From NCBI GenBank assembly GCA_029204225.1, contig CM055107.1, forward strand, positions 17,692,551-17,756,550: a stretch of 64,000 bases of DNA, read 5' to 3'. This document shows, piece after piece, positions 48,818-59,859 of the stretch. The DNA comes from Diphasiastrum complanatum (Eukaryota > Streptophyta > Lycopodiopsida > Lycopodiales > Lycopodiaceae). Each line of letters begins with the position of its first letter. The stretch's first letter is position 1. The position numbers and the translations under genes were made by a program. The notes beneath the pieces were generated by a model. It was given only the letters and a program-made list of their open reading frames with translations. It did no database searches and had not been told where the DNA came from.

Positions 48818-49374
48818 TGTCAAAGTACAGCAAAAAGGACCAAGAATGGATCCAAATCAGATCCACAAGTGTGATTGGGTGTTAGATTAGATTGATCTAC
48901 CAATCTACACAAGATTAGATAGCACTAGATAAAATCTACATCAACAAATCTAACAAGAACAATCAAATATGATCAAAAGTTGTACTTGTTGGTTTCACAC
49001 GTGTGAAGACCTGTCAGAGTACGGACTACCAGCAAATAATGAAGTGCCAAGCAGGCTAATGAGAACTCTGAAACATTCTTAACATTTTTTGCATACTTCG
49101 ATATCCAGCTCCTGTGCTACTGCTCATGAAACTCTCATAAGGACCGCGATAGTTGGCTTTGTTTTACAATGAAATGCAGGCGGGCCCAGAAGGGCCTAGA
49201 GGACGGACTGCATGAAGAAAAATGGTTTAGCTGAAGCCAATGTAATACTGAGATGATTGAGAGATAATTCAAGCTGCAAAACACTTATCAGCTAGAGGAG
49301 GCCATCACCTTAGGTGTGTGTTACTTATGAGCATTTCTCATGTTTCTAATATCAAGTTGCGGCGCAATGAACTT

Positions 49375-49960
49375 TTGAGGTCCTGAAATTGACTTACACA
49401 ATCATGTCAAAAGCATTCTATGCTCCAGTGCAGACGTTCGATGGACTCTTGAGAAAAGCTCCAAAGACTAATTATGTGACATGAAATTTATCTGCAATTG
49501 ATTATCAGCTTTGTTTAGAATAAGAGGTAGTAGTTAGATGCTTTGCACAGTTTCTTCATACAGTTTAAAGTTGTAGCTTAAGATAACTGCAATACATGAA
49601 TTGTGTACTGCTATGGCTTTCTTGAGTTTCAAGGTTTTTGAATTACAGTGGTCAATGAAGTGCTCACTTATATATAATTACCAATATATGTGCCTTCTGC
49701 TTGTGGCACTCTGAGGATGACTCATCCCTTGTAATTGTATGGCTAATACTAATTATCAAGAACTTCTTGAAGAGAGATACCACTTAAATCTCTTCATGGA
49801 ATCCTTTCATGAGACATTTGTGATGGTACAAATGATGGAAATGTTGAGTAGTTCCCCATTCAATACAAAACTCACCATGTTGGCATGTTTTATCTCTTAT
49901 TCAACCTCCTTGAGTTGGTCCTTTGTCTCCTTGATCCTTGTCAAGTAGGACATATTGATC
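49375..49960. repeat. Right part of the segment duplicated at 61624-62189
   Basis: Nearly identical to 61624-62189, for example AGAATAAGAGGTAGTAGTT, TTTCAAGGTTTTTGAATTAC and GGAAATGTTGAGTAG. The similarity stops at about GACATATTG on both sides. About 330 bp between the LTR element and this part (49046-49375) have no counterpart at the other locus. Confidence 0.9.
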
Positions 49961-51430
49961 CTTTGCCTGATCAACGATCATCAAACTCTCAGTCTTCTGC
50001 TCAACGTAGATGCACAAGCTCACATTGTCAGGTGTGGTGTGTGGGCAGCTGGCAGTTCATCGTTCATTCCATTTCATCGGGACCGCTGGCAGCAGAAAGC
50101 AGAGCTGGAATTGGAAGCTGAGTAGTGGGCTCCATCCATACATATTTTACCTTTTTGGGAATATCAAAGTAGCAGCAACTGTTTTCTACCATTTTGGTAC
50201 TTCTACACACACTCTCAGAGTCATCAGCATCCTTGGTGGGCTCCACCCTGATACAAAGCACCATTCCACCTTTTTAGCAGGTAATCAATTGACAAATTTA
50301 TGTTATCAGCATCCTTGGTGGGCTCCACCTTGATACAAGCACCATTCCACCTTTTTAGCAGGTGACCAATTGAACAAATTTACCAATGCATCAGGTTGAG
50401 GGTGATGGATGAATGGGCTATCACTAGGTGTTTTTGCTTTGAAGTTCAAGGTTTGTGAATGCCTCTGTTTTTGCTTTGTAGTCGAGCTGACCATTGGAAT
50501 AAGGTAAATGTAGAATGCATTAACCGATGCTCAAATTTGAGAGTTAATAAGGGTTTAAAATGTGTTGGGTTTTTTTGCTTTTAGTGCCTAGGATTGTTCT
50601 AACAATCTACTAATAATAATCCCATATATGCTCGTAGTTACCAATCACATTCGTAAGTCATTTGACTATTGCAACTTGATGCATCTCCATTCTCTCTATG
50701 TTTCGTGTTCTATGATCATTGCAAGAATTTTGTTAAAAAGCGAGTTGATATCTTAAGGCCAAAATCTTACTTCAAACTTCATATTGATCTCTTTTAGCCT
50801 GAGAATTGGTTCCAGACTTTGGTTTGTTCAAATCCATCAACCAGTCATATAAGCCAGGAGGTTTATTTGCACATCCACGTAGCTGCTCCTTTGTTGGAAA
50901 TACATTTGTTATATTGTTGTCTGTCCTTTTCCATATGCTCTCAGATTAAGGTAGGGACATTTGCATGACTGCTACAAGTGTTTTTCATAATGACCTTCCT
51001 TTTCAAAGTGCCTCTAAAGATGATCTGGATTTTGATTTTATTATAGTTTAATTTTTGAAGCTCCTTTGAAGCTGATTTAGAATTCCCGAGCAATTGTATT
51101 CCTTGATCATGAAGCAGGGAACAGAAGACATCTCACTGAAGGCAAGCACATGAAGTGTTCTAATTATGATTTTGTTTCAGGTTTTGGGTTCAGGGTCACC
51201 CCATATATTCACATGGGACAAATTACTAGCCATGGAAGTATTATTTTTAGCCAAAGTTGCATATAGAATATGCATCTTCCAGGATAGCTTACAGAGAAAA
51301 ATCTTTAAGTACAGCCTGCAGCTAGCCTACAGACAATTTCATTTCAATGCATGTGTTTCTGTTTGGGGGAGCCAATTTTGTGTCCAATCATATTATATTC
51401 TCGTTTGCAGTTAGGACGTAACAAGATTTA
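49961..51430. other. Unannotated DNA with an 82 bp tandem duplication
   Basis: ATCAGCATCCTTGGTGGGC occurs at 50223 and 50305, each followed by TCCACC(C/T)TGATACAA and CACCATTCCACCTTTTTAGC. No gene is recognised. A possible acceptor TTTGTTTCAG at about 51171-51180 and another at 51440 suggest introns of the gene fragment at 51441, but no exon could be identified before it. Confidence 0.4.
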
Positions 51431-51440
51431 ATATTTTCAG

Positions 51441-51830
51441 AATCTCGCTCTCATTATGAGGTACCAATTGAAGTGGGCACTGAAGGTCAAGTGTACAATG
51501 CCAAAATTGATGATAGGGAGCTTGAGAACACTGCCTTATGGCACCCAGCAAGGTAGCATCGCAGGTCGGGTGTACAAGAAAGGTCCTTGGAATGGACTTG
51601 GAGCTCGTGCAAAGGCCTTGCATCAAACTGATAGGGAGAGGTGGTATGCCATGGAGGAGTCATGCTGGCAATGCAAGGACAAGTGGGAATTGTTGACAAG
51701 CGACTTTCGCAAGGTATGGGACTACGAAAAAAAATTCCCAAGTGGAAGATCCTCTATTTTTGAGTTGAGCCCATCAGAGAAGAGGGCCTTCAAGTTGAAC
51801 AGCAGGTCCCACATCACCCTTGAGTTGTAA
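51441..51830 (+). pseudogene. Trihelix / Myb-SANT-like DNA-binding domain fragment
   Basis: After an acceptor-like ATATTTTCAG, one frame reads SRSHYEVPIEVGTEGQVYN to a TAG near 51554. A second frame then gives KGPWNGLGARAKALHQ, RERWYAMEESCWQCKDKWEL, then TSDFRKVWDYEKKFPSG and LSPSEKRAFKLNS, ending at 51830. The order W...(M/I)E..CW, (Q)CKDKWE.L..DF.KV.(D/E)YE...PSG is that of plant trihelix (GT/ASR3-like) proteins, with about ten residues missing between CW and QCKDKWE. A frame change, that gap and lack of an ATG make it a broken copy or one exon of a decayed gene. An origin in the Myb-like second ORF of a PIF element is possible, but the nearest PIF transposase is 7 kb away. Confidence 0.5.
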
Positions 51831-52467
51831 GAGTGCAACAGAAATTGGAAACGTAGATTTTTTGGAACACGAAATGCAATCTGCAATTATAAATCTCTAT
51901 TTTTAAAGTTCCGACTTTATTCAGGAGACATGCATAATCTCCCAACTTTTATATTTTGGAAGGAAATTGCCACTTCCATAACAACTAACTTTACTGACTA
52001 CTAACACACACAATTTCAAAAAATTTCGGTTTCCAACAATGAACATTAGGAAAAAAAACTGAAAGAATCTTTTAATGAACATGTATTTGCAATTTTAACA
52101 AATATATTGAAAACAAGAAATATTAAATTGAAATATTCTTATGTTAAAAATTTGGGGATATTTGGAATTTTTTTCGCTTAGTAGTATATGAAATACTTTC
52201 GATCGATGAAAATTTGATGTTTTGTGTTTTTTCTCTTGTTAAAATTAATATGGTTGTTTTTATTAATAATAGTGCAAGATCGATTTGAAATGGATATCTA
52301 ATTTTGTTTGTTATAGTTTTTTATGTCCATATCTCTTAATAACATTGTGTACGCACTTTGTTCATGGTAATAAATTGTATTTTGTTTTTTATAATTCATT
52401 GATGCAAATAAATAAAAAATGCAAGTACATTTTTTAAACTAACTTCTCAAAGTTGATTCCTGTGAGA
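51831..52467. other. AT-rich unannotated DNA
   Basis: Very AT-rich; no gene or element is seen. Confidence 0.5.
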
Positions 52468-52538
52468 GCCTGGGGCGAACTCTGCCGCGAGCACTAGTGG
52501 CTGTGTCTCTAATCCTTGCAAATTTGTAGCAAGAAACG

Positions 52539-52826
52539 ATGGAGAACGACTTAGAATAAAAAATCAAAGATGTAGCGCCTGCGCCCTCGCCTACTGCTCC
52601 AACTCCACCAGCTCACTCGCCTGCACCTGATGCTCCTCCTCGTGTGGATGGGATCCCCAGGTTCAGACTCGTTAGGCGCTGCATCATGACAATTGTAGAT
52701 TTTATTTTGCCTTGTGTGCCTTTGTTTATTTGTGGGAGCATAATATTTGCAACGCAACAAATAAAAAAGACAAAGCATGCGATCGAGCCGGGAGTGGAAG
52801 CTCTCAAATTTGGAGTGGAACCTTGA
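52539..52826 (+). pseudogene. 96-codon frame in left palindrome arm (Pro-rich plus one membrane segment)
   Basis: Starts MENDLE, then TAA at codon 7, then open to a TGA at 52824. The product would have a Pro/Ala/Ser-rich stretch (APAPSPTAPTPPAHSPAPDA), a basic RFRLVRRC segment, a hydrophobic segment (IMTIVDFILPCVPLFICG...IIFA) that could span a membrane, and a short charged tail. Not recognised. The copy in the other arm has the same length and the same TAA. Confidence 0.35.
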
Positions 52827-52943
52827 ATGCCTGTACTAGAGCATAGAATGCTTTAACATGATTCTATGCTCCAGTGCAGGCGTTCAAGGTTCCACTCCAA
52901 ATTTGAGAGCTATTAAAAGCATTCTATGCTCCAGTGCAGGCAT

Positions 52944-53231
52944 TCAAGGTTCCACTCCAGATTTGAGAGCTTCCACTCCCGGCTCGATCGCATGCTTTGT
53001 CTTTTTAATTTCTTGCGCTGCAAATATTATGTTCCCACAAATAAACAAAGGCACACAAGGCAAAATAAAATCTACAATTGTCATGATGCAGCGCCTAACG
53101 AGTCTGAACCTGGGGACCCCATCCACATGAGGGGGAGCATTAGGTGCAGGAGAGGGAGCTGGTGGAGCTGGAGCAACAGGCGAGGGCACGGTTGCTACAT
53201 CTTTGATTTTTTATTCCAAGTCGTTCTCCAT
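52944..53231 (-). pseudogene. 96-codon frame in right palindrome arm
   Basis: Counterpart of the left-arm frame: MENDLE, TAA, then 88 open codons with the Pro-rich stretch, RFRLVRRC and the same hydrophobic segment. No insertions or deletions separate the two copies, only substitutions. The early stop therefore predates the inversion-duplication, or translation, if any, starts elsewhere. Confidence 0.35.
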
Positions 53232-53305
53232 CGTTTTCCTGCTACGAATTTGCAAGGATTAGAGATGCAGCCACTGGTGCGTGCGACAGAGTGACACATC
53301 CACTG

Positions 53306-54828
53306 GTGTGCACGTTACCCCGCCAAATGGCTACTTCAAAGCGGAAAGGGCGCGATGGCAACATATACTTCACGCCCCCCACCAGTGTTTGGCTTTTAAA
53401 AAGTACGTCTTTCTAAAACTTTCAACTCAAAAATGTTGCAGTCTAAAATCTTAGAACTATCAAAGATTGCTGTTTATAGTAGCTAGCCTCGTAAAAAAAA
53501 TAGTGCATCGATTAAAACTATTTTTGATTTCCTAAATTGTGTTTATCATAATAAATTTTTTTCATAAATCTCAAGGATCTTTGGCATCCAACTATTTTTC
53601 TTGGGCATCAACTTAGCTCGGTCCAACAATTACTTTCATGGAAAAATGTGTTATGAGGTTAGAAATTAGCCTTGTATCAATAGGTTTACAAACGTAACTT
53701 AAATAAAAAAATTGTGCGAAAGATTGAGCACTTGCAAGGTAGAACTTACCCATTTCAAAATTTTATGTGGTTTCTTGAAGTACTATAATAATCTACATGC
53801 ATCTTGTATATTCAAAAGCCAACAATTTAGAATCCTACATGTATTTTACTAACCATAAAATTTCCTACAAAGTAGATTTTTTTTTGGTTTTTAAGAAGTC
53901 AACATCCTCCATTATATCTCTGAAGTCGGTTCTTTAGAAAAGTTGTCGGTTCCATTCCTAGACTATGCTGGTTTTCCCAGGCACTGCGCCCCACCAATGG
54001 ATTTTGCCACGTGTTATGCTATAAGCGTGGCATAATCTGAACGATTGAGATAAAATCCTGCCGTGCTGGGCTTTTCATCACCTAGTGTCACTAAGACACG
54101 AGGGGCCCACCAAACTACATCTGTGAAAAAGCAAGACAACAGGCAAGGGCTTGCATTTACGACTATTTCACCCCTAATCATTAAGATTTTGCCAAGTGGC
54201 ACACTAGTTATTTTAATGGTTAACTCTTACAAACCTGTCAAAATCTGAACATGTACGACCAGATCCAACGATGATGAGTCTTAGATACAACGTCCAGCGG
54301 CATGATGTCCTCATGCATCAAGGAAGTTGCCCAAAGGCTATCTATGTCTTCGTGAGGAAGGCCCGAGGAGGACGGGGGCCTTCCCCGTTGTAAAGAGTGT
54401 ACAAAAAAGTACCTTCTTTATAGAAGGTTCTACATCCTCGACCAACTCCCTCTTGATAGGTGGTTTAATTGGGCCATCAACAAGCTTATGCATCTTACTC
54501 TCACCTCTCTTTTTGAGTTCTCTTCCTCGCTGCTTTTGCACTCCATCGATTATCGATTGTAGATATAGCACTTCCCCGCCATTTTCTAATTCATGGAGCA
54601 GGTTGTAGCGGCGATGGATTCATGGATGAGGGCTGCATAGAGTTGCCATATTTGTGTGAGCAACACAACACGCATAGTTGTAGGCCACGTTCCAAAACAC
54701 GTTCTGGATCGCGTTCCGGGATTTCCCATTAGGGTTTCCCGGAACGCGGTTTTTTTTTTGCTCAGTACAACATGGGTTCACTGTACCTACTCTTGAATGT
54801 TCAATGCAATGCAACATGATTCATGCAT
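53306..54828. other. Unannotated DNA
   Basis: No gene is recognised. A short run near 54683-54752 repeats (A)CGTTC(C/T)GG-like words, with one inverted pair around CCCATTAGGG. Confidence 0.45.
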
Positions 54829-55228
54829 GTGATAGAATTCAAAAATCGGAGTAAACTAATCTTATTAGTACTTACACAAAACATCAATCACAAGAGGAAG
54901 AAGATGGACTGCAAGAAGCTATGCTTCAAAAACTGGAAATTGAGATGACAATGGAGGTGGGCGCCCATCTGCTCTTATAGAGACTGCCCATACTCAAAAG
55001 CAAAAGCTATCCTTCTACAATAGCAATTGGAATGCTAATTATGAAGTCTTAACAATAGAAATCTATGCTATCTTAGTTAATATAGATTTCTATACTATTC
55101 TAGCAAAATTGGTACTAACTTAGGTACCTATACTAAAAATAGATAGTACCTATACTGAAAATAGAAATAGGCCTTCTAGCACGCAGGCTGGCCTCTACAA
55201 TCAATAAATTAACCATTAACTCCTAACA
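54829..55228 (-). mobile_element. LTR copy, inverted relative to the solo LTR at 19.9 kb
   Basis: On - it starts TGTTAGGAGTTAATGG and ends TTCTATCACA. It matches the solo LTR at 19941-20329 along its whole length, including the CTATAAGAGCAG box and GGGCGCCC. No internal sequence is attached. Flanks ATGCA and ACATG do not form a target duplication. It sits directly before the truncated 5' side of the hAT fragment. Confidence 0.75.
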
Positions 55229-55271
55229 ACATGTACTGTGTTGTCAAAACTCTGAACTTGTCACTTGTGCC

Positions 55272-56650
55272 CTATGCATGTTTGCATTTATGTTCATGGT
55301 CTTGGCACGACTGCTGAAAGTTCATCAGGGCTTGAGGCAGATGGTTGTTGCCATTGAGTGGGCACAGTGGGGGCCATCACAGGAGCCCAGGGGTAAGAGA
55401 TTCGAGCGGACCATTATGTCGAGTGCATTTTGGGATGAGGCACGATCCATTGTGGTGGGCCTACAACCTATCTACACTGTCCTGCGCCTTACAGATCGAG
55501 AGGGCTGCACATTGGGCCTCTTGTATGAGTTTATGGACAGGCTGGGCGAGGTACATCGCCGACGCTTATTACTTAAGCCTTACTAGTTACTAGTTGGTAC
55601 TAACTTCTAAGTTATAAGTTGTAAGTAATGTTTGAATCATCATTAAATCATTCGACATTCATGATTGAAGAATGTAGTATGTACTATAATTATTAATGTG
55701 TGACGTGTCTTGCAGGCTTGAGGAGGTCCGGCTCCTTTGGCAGAGTAGGTGGGAGTGGTTTCATAGGCCCCTGCATGCCACATACTCCATCTACTTTGAA
55801 GGAGTGAGCAACAATACACATATAGGGAGCTCAGGGATGGCTGGAATGCCTATATCTCCCGAGTTTATCCTAATGTACGCAAGCAGGCTAACCTGCTGGA
55901 TGAGCTCTAGATTTTCAGGCAGGAGACCTTGAAGTTCGCCACTGGCCCGACGCTTTTGAGAGACGATAATAACTGACGATGGTCCATTACAGTTTAAACT
56001 TCACATTTTACTGCACAATTACTCAATCAGATTGTTGGTTACTAGTAACTAGTAACTAGTAACTACTAACTTGATAGCTGCATTTATTTACTTGCATAAC
56101 TTGCATGGGAATCAGGTCCCAAGATGGCTATAACTTGCAACTACTAACTCCCCCTTGAACTGTGATTTAAGCCAGTTGCGTCCTGTATCATGGTGGTCGA
56201 AGTTTGGGATTGATGTCCCCAAATTGCGTCGTCTTGCCATCAGGATTCTCTCACGGGACTGCAGTGCAGTCGCTTCTGAGAGAAACTGGAGTGTCCATTC
56301 CTTGATTCACACGAAGAAGAGGAATCAACTCTCCTCCGCACAGTTGGAGAGGTTGGTGTACGTACACGCCAACCTGAGACTTTTGGGTAGACTCTAGACC
56401 ACCATAGAGCCTATCTAGGTAAGCCATATATTATAATTTCTAACATGTGATCCCATTTAGTAGATACTAGATAGATCATAGTAGACTGTAGCTAAATTTT
56501 AACTTTTGTCGGCCCTCCAAATTTTATCTTGATTTCAATGTGCATTGTGACATGTGCGTAGATTAATCTCGATGAGATCGATGTGGCAAAGGTTCCAGAT
56601 TTGCCACCGAGAGACCAGGCAGAGGAGGACATGCACAGTCTTTGTGGCCT
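55272..56650 (+). pseudogene. hAT transposase C-terminal fragment
   Basis: Related to but distinct from the 34.7-39.0 kb transposase. A first exon (about 55300-55550) reads KVHQGLRQMVVAIEWAQW, FWDEARSIVVGLQPIY and GLLYEFMDRLGE, then GTACAT. A second, after TCTTGCAG at about 55716, reads LEEVRLLWQSRWEWFHRPLH. A third (56160-56397) gives the dimerisation region: SWWSKFGIDVPKLRRLAIR, DCSAVASERNWSVHSLIHTK. A last one after TGCGTAG (about 56563) reads INLDEIDVAKVPDLPP. The BED finger and DUF659 are missing; the left side is cut near the inverted LTR. Confidence 0.7.
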
Positions 56651-57640
56651 TTTTGTTCTGGCTTCTAGTACTTTTTATCAGTACAAGCATTCAATAAAGA
56701 AATGCCATCTGCTCTCATCTTTGCAAAGTTCAAACTAACAATCTCTTTAAAATTATAAAAGGTATTTTCACCTCAATATCCATGCTTGGTCCATTGGGTT
56801 GTGGAGTCGAACATTTTCAAGTCATTTCTCTCTCTTCTAGCACCAACTTGTTTCCGTTATTTTTACATATTTCTTGATTGTTTCCTAGCTTTTAAGGCTC
56901 AACAAAAATCAGGAGAGACTAAATCATATCTATGGTCTTGTAAAAGGATCTAGATAATAGGTACACAATTCAACTTACTATTAGTGGAGAAAAGTGAGAA
57001 GAAGTCCCTTTCGCTGATCAATCCAAACTTCTCTATTATAGATCAAACGTCTTGAGTCGCTAAGCACATGTAGAAGAAAGTCAAGACACCATGAAACGAA
57101 GTGACGCAAGAATTCGATGTTTGGTTGAGTTAAAAAAACATAATAATATACACAACTACTTGTTGATCTTGGGAGTTGACATCCAAGCTAATTTCTAGCA
57201 ATTACTACTAAATTTTATTAAAAAAGCTCAATCTTATTGTTTTGAAGCTAGGTGGAAAATAGTGAACATTCTATATGTGTGATAACCTTTCCATCACACA
57301 CACACACACACACATCTTAGATTAACCACTGAGGGGTCCATCTCATATGTAATAGACTTGCCTATACTAATCTAATTACGTGTGGTAGGAGTCCCAATCA
57401 CCTGTGATTGTTTTGACATTTGGAATGAAGCAAGAAACCATCTATAAAAATGACTTTTAGCTTTAGATTGATTTTGAACAGAGCTCTGAAGTTGACTTTA
57501 TGAGAGAACTCCTTATTTCTACCAGTTATGGACTTGGCTCATCACATTCGCCGCGTATAATCTTTTATCATTAGTTTTTAAATACTCTAGTTTTCCATTA
57601 TCTCAAGGTTTTTGGTTGTGGCAACAATTTCAATTTTCTA
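56651..57640. other. Unannotated DNA, possible copia leader
   Basis: No gene; a short (CA)n at 57298-57314. It precedes a copia gag start and may include its LTR or leader, but no LTR border or primer binding site was recognised. Confidence 0.35.
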
Positions 57641-57648
57641 GTAGCAAG

Positions 57649-57920
57649 ATGGTTGCTAAATTTGATTCTTTGGTCTTGAGTGAGTCTATCAAAGTTGCTG
57701 GTATCAACTATCAAGCATGGTGTTTCAAGATGAAGAACATTCTTGTCTTGGCATATTTATGAAAGATTGTGATGGGCTTGGAGATCAGGCCCACATTTTC
57801 AGATGGTGGATAGCCAAGTCCAGAGATGATCCAATTTGACAAGAGGTCAACATGTTCGTCAATGACAAGTTGATATCAAATATTGCAACCGCAGTAGCTT
57901 GCAAGAACTCTGAGCAGGTC
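57649..57920 (+). pseudogene. Ty1/copia gag N-terminal fragment
   Basis: The ATG opens MVAKFDSLVLSESIKVAG, then INYQAWCFKMKNILV, with a stop at codon 38. A shifted frame continues WWIAKSRDD and MFVNDKLISNIATAVACKNS. This is the start of a copia gag (the L.G.NY..W...M...L motif, then the D..A...I...... segment). After about 57920 the sequence turns into CAG-rich DNA and the homology is lost. Confidence 0.6.
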
Positions 57921-58890
57921 GGGCAGCAACAATCATGCAGCAGCAGTGGCAGTCCAGCACTTGCACTCCTGAGCATCAGAACACTGTGCAGCAGCAGCAA
58001 CAGTCCAGCAAACTGGTTGAATGCAGTAGCAGAGACAGAAGAAGATCAACAACAATGGCAGAAAATGATATGTGCTGGCAGCTAAATTGATGGTGGGCAT
58101 TGGGCAACAATTTGCAAAGATCTTTTCTCTGATATCCTGGTGGGCAGCAGCAACAATTTTACCTGATCTTGTTTTTTCTGGGATGGTGTACATCTTCTGA
58201 GCTTCTTGTTCCTTTGGCATGGTAGTGTGCAGTTGCATTTATTGAACTTGTTCTATGTGACATCCTGGTGGTTCCCACCCACTGGATGCACTCTGCCTTC
58301 TGACAATAGCATCAAATTTTGCGGTGACAGGAGCAATTGAGCATGCCAGATTTGTTTTACTGAATCTATTTTTGTTAGGTTTTAGGGATTCGAAAGTTCA
58401 GGGATTCAATGCTGATGTTTTGTGCTTCAAAATGCATGATTTGGGGTTTCAAGTTTTTGTCTGATTATGTAAATGCATTCCTTTCTTGTCACAGTCATGC
58501 AGTATGTTGTTCCTCTTCGTCTACAGGTGCAATCAAATGTGTTTCAGCCCACTTGCAGAGACGATATTTCATCCTTGGCCTTGGCATTGGCAATTTGTGT
58601 TCTAGTTGCTCCCTGAATAATGGCTTCTGATGTTCCGGTCTTGTTTGCTTCTATGGTTGCCGCTGCATCATCAATGAATGTAGTTCTCCAACTCAATTCC
58701 AACAATTACGAGCTTGAATGAACCATCCAAAAGAAGTCAATGACGGTTGGTAGGTGTGGGGCCAGGCATGGGACCAAATGAGGAATGACTACTACTGGAG
58801 CGATTGTCAATTGTCTGATGGAATATGAAGATACGATTTGTGTGTTGGTGGAGAGCAACGTGTTAAATAAGGCAATCGAAGGTGTCAATT
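57921..58890. other. Unannotated DNA
   Basis: CAG-rich at first (57925-58050). No gene is recognised. The part near 58700-58890 may be 5' sequence of the PIF element that follows. Confidence 0.4.
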
Positions 58891-58897
58891 ATTGACC

Positions 58898-59859
58898 ATG
58901 GTACATAAAGCCTCGTTCCTTACATTGGTGGGATCAATTTGAAAGTTATGGTGGATGACCCTAAGAGATTCAGGAAAACGTTCAAACTATCAACCGACAC
59001 CTTTTTGTATGTATGCGATTTACTAGTCGAAGATTTGCGTAGTGGTCCACCTGTCGGTTTGAGAGATATCCCTAGAAGAAGCTTGGAAGTGCAAAAGAAG
59101 GTTGCAGTAGCTTTACGAAGATAGGGAATTGGAGATTCTTTGTTGTCAGTTGGTGAGATGTTTGGGATGTCTGACTCAACAGTTTCAAGGATTGTATGGA
59201 ATTTTGTGAAGGCACTGACAAAAAGAGGGCTCCAGCATTTAACTTGGCCAGAGGAAAATGCCTTAAGATGCGTTTGGGCATTTGCATGGTTTGCCACAGG
59301 TTTGTGGAGCCATAGATTTCACCCATATCACATTTGATTTGCCTGCTAGTCAAAGATCCACTGATTGGTTTGACAAAGACAAAAACTATAGCATGGTTGT
59401 ACAAGCAATTGTGGATTCAAACATGAGATTTCTTGACATTTTCGCTGGGTTTCCTGGTTCAGTGAATGATGCTCGCATTTTTAACAGATCAACATTTCGA
59501 GCGTTTGTAGATGGTTGTCAACGGCTCAATAGCCCAACAATTCAATTACAAGGAGAGAATATTAGGGAACTGATTGGCGATGCAGGCTATAGCATGTCTC
59601 CTTGGATGATTATTCTATTTCCGGCACAAGGTTGGCTTCTATATATGATCAGTTCAATTACAAACATTTCTCAATTGGAATGGTGGTTGAGCAATCATTT
59701 GGTCGGTTGAAAGTTGTTTGGAGATACCTTCATAGACCGATGACGAACCCACAGCTTGCACGAGTACCTTGTGTTGTGCTAGCATGCTGTTTACTGCACA
59801 ACATAATGATAGATAAAAAAGATGTGGATGATACAAATTCTCTAGTAGGTCACCAATGA
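58898..59859 (+). pseudogene. PIF/Harbinger transposase (DDE_4), frameshifted
   Basis: Pieces in order: WYIKPRSLHWWDQFES, a frame change, DDPKRFRKTFKLSTDTFLYV, VALRR then a stop at 59122. The helix-turn-helix-like GEMFGMSDSTVSRIVWNFVK and LTWPEENALR follow, then a frame change near 59285. VCGAIDFTHI carries the first catalytic Asp (59315). FAGFPGSVNDARIF follows, then ELIGDAGY with the second Asp (59579), a frame change near 59620, and VVEQSFGRLKVVWRYL with the Glu (59689). CLLHNIMI follows and the frame ends at 59859. All three DDE residues and the family signature are kept, but at least three frameshifts and a stop make it inactive. No terminal inverted repeats were found. Confidence 0.85.

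Larger units (their letters stand above)
44846..49045 (-). mobile_element. Non-autonomous LTR retrotransposon
   Basis: Orientation is -. The 3' LTR is 44846-45695 (850 bp; on - it starts TGTTAAAATTGG and ends TTTGACA). The polypurine tract GAGGAGGAG (complement at 45696-45704) lies directly before it. The primer binding site TGGTATCAGAGC (complement at 48806-48817, initiator Met tRNA type) lies directly after the 5' LTR. The 5' LTR is only 48818-49045, matching about 228 bp of the other one; the rest is missing. The internal region (about 3.1 kb) encodes a gag-like protein with no protease, RT or integrase. No target duplication could be shown because the 5' LTR outer end is lost. The LTRs look close to identical where they overlap, so insertion was fairly recent. 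Confidence 0.85.
52468..53305. repeat. Large palindrome (inverted repeat with short centre)
   Basis: The left arm (about 52468-52860) and right arm (about 52866-53305) are reverse complements with scattered substitutions, from the outer CACTAGTGGCTG / CAGCCACTGGTG to the inner ATTCTATGCTC. The centre is the palindrome GAGCATAGAATGC...GATTCTATGCTC. The inner right side carries a 60 bp tandem duplication (52861 and 52921, ATTCTATGCTCCAGTGCAGG). It resembles a foldback element. No target duplication was identified. Confidence 0.85.

Noticed and set aside
48801-48820. A tRNA gene at the TGGTATCAGAGC match
   Set aside because: Only the 12-base primer-binding complement is present; there is no tRNA cloverleaf sequence. 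No tRNA or rRNA gene was found in the window.
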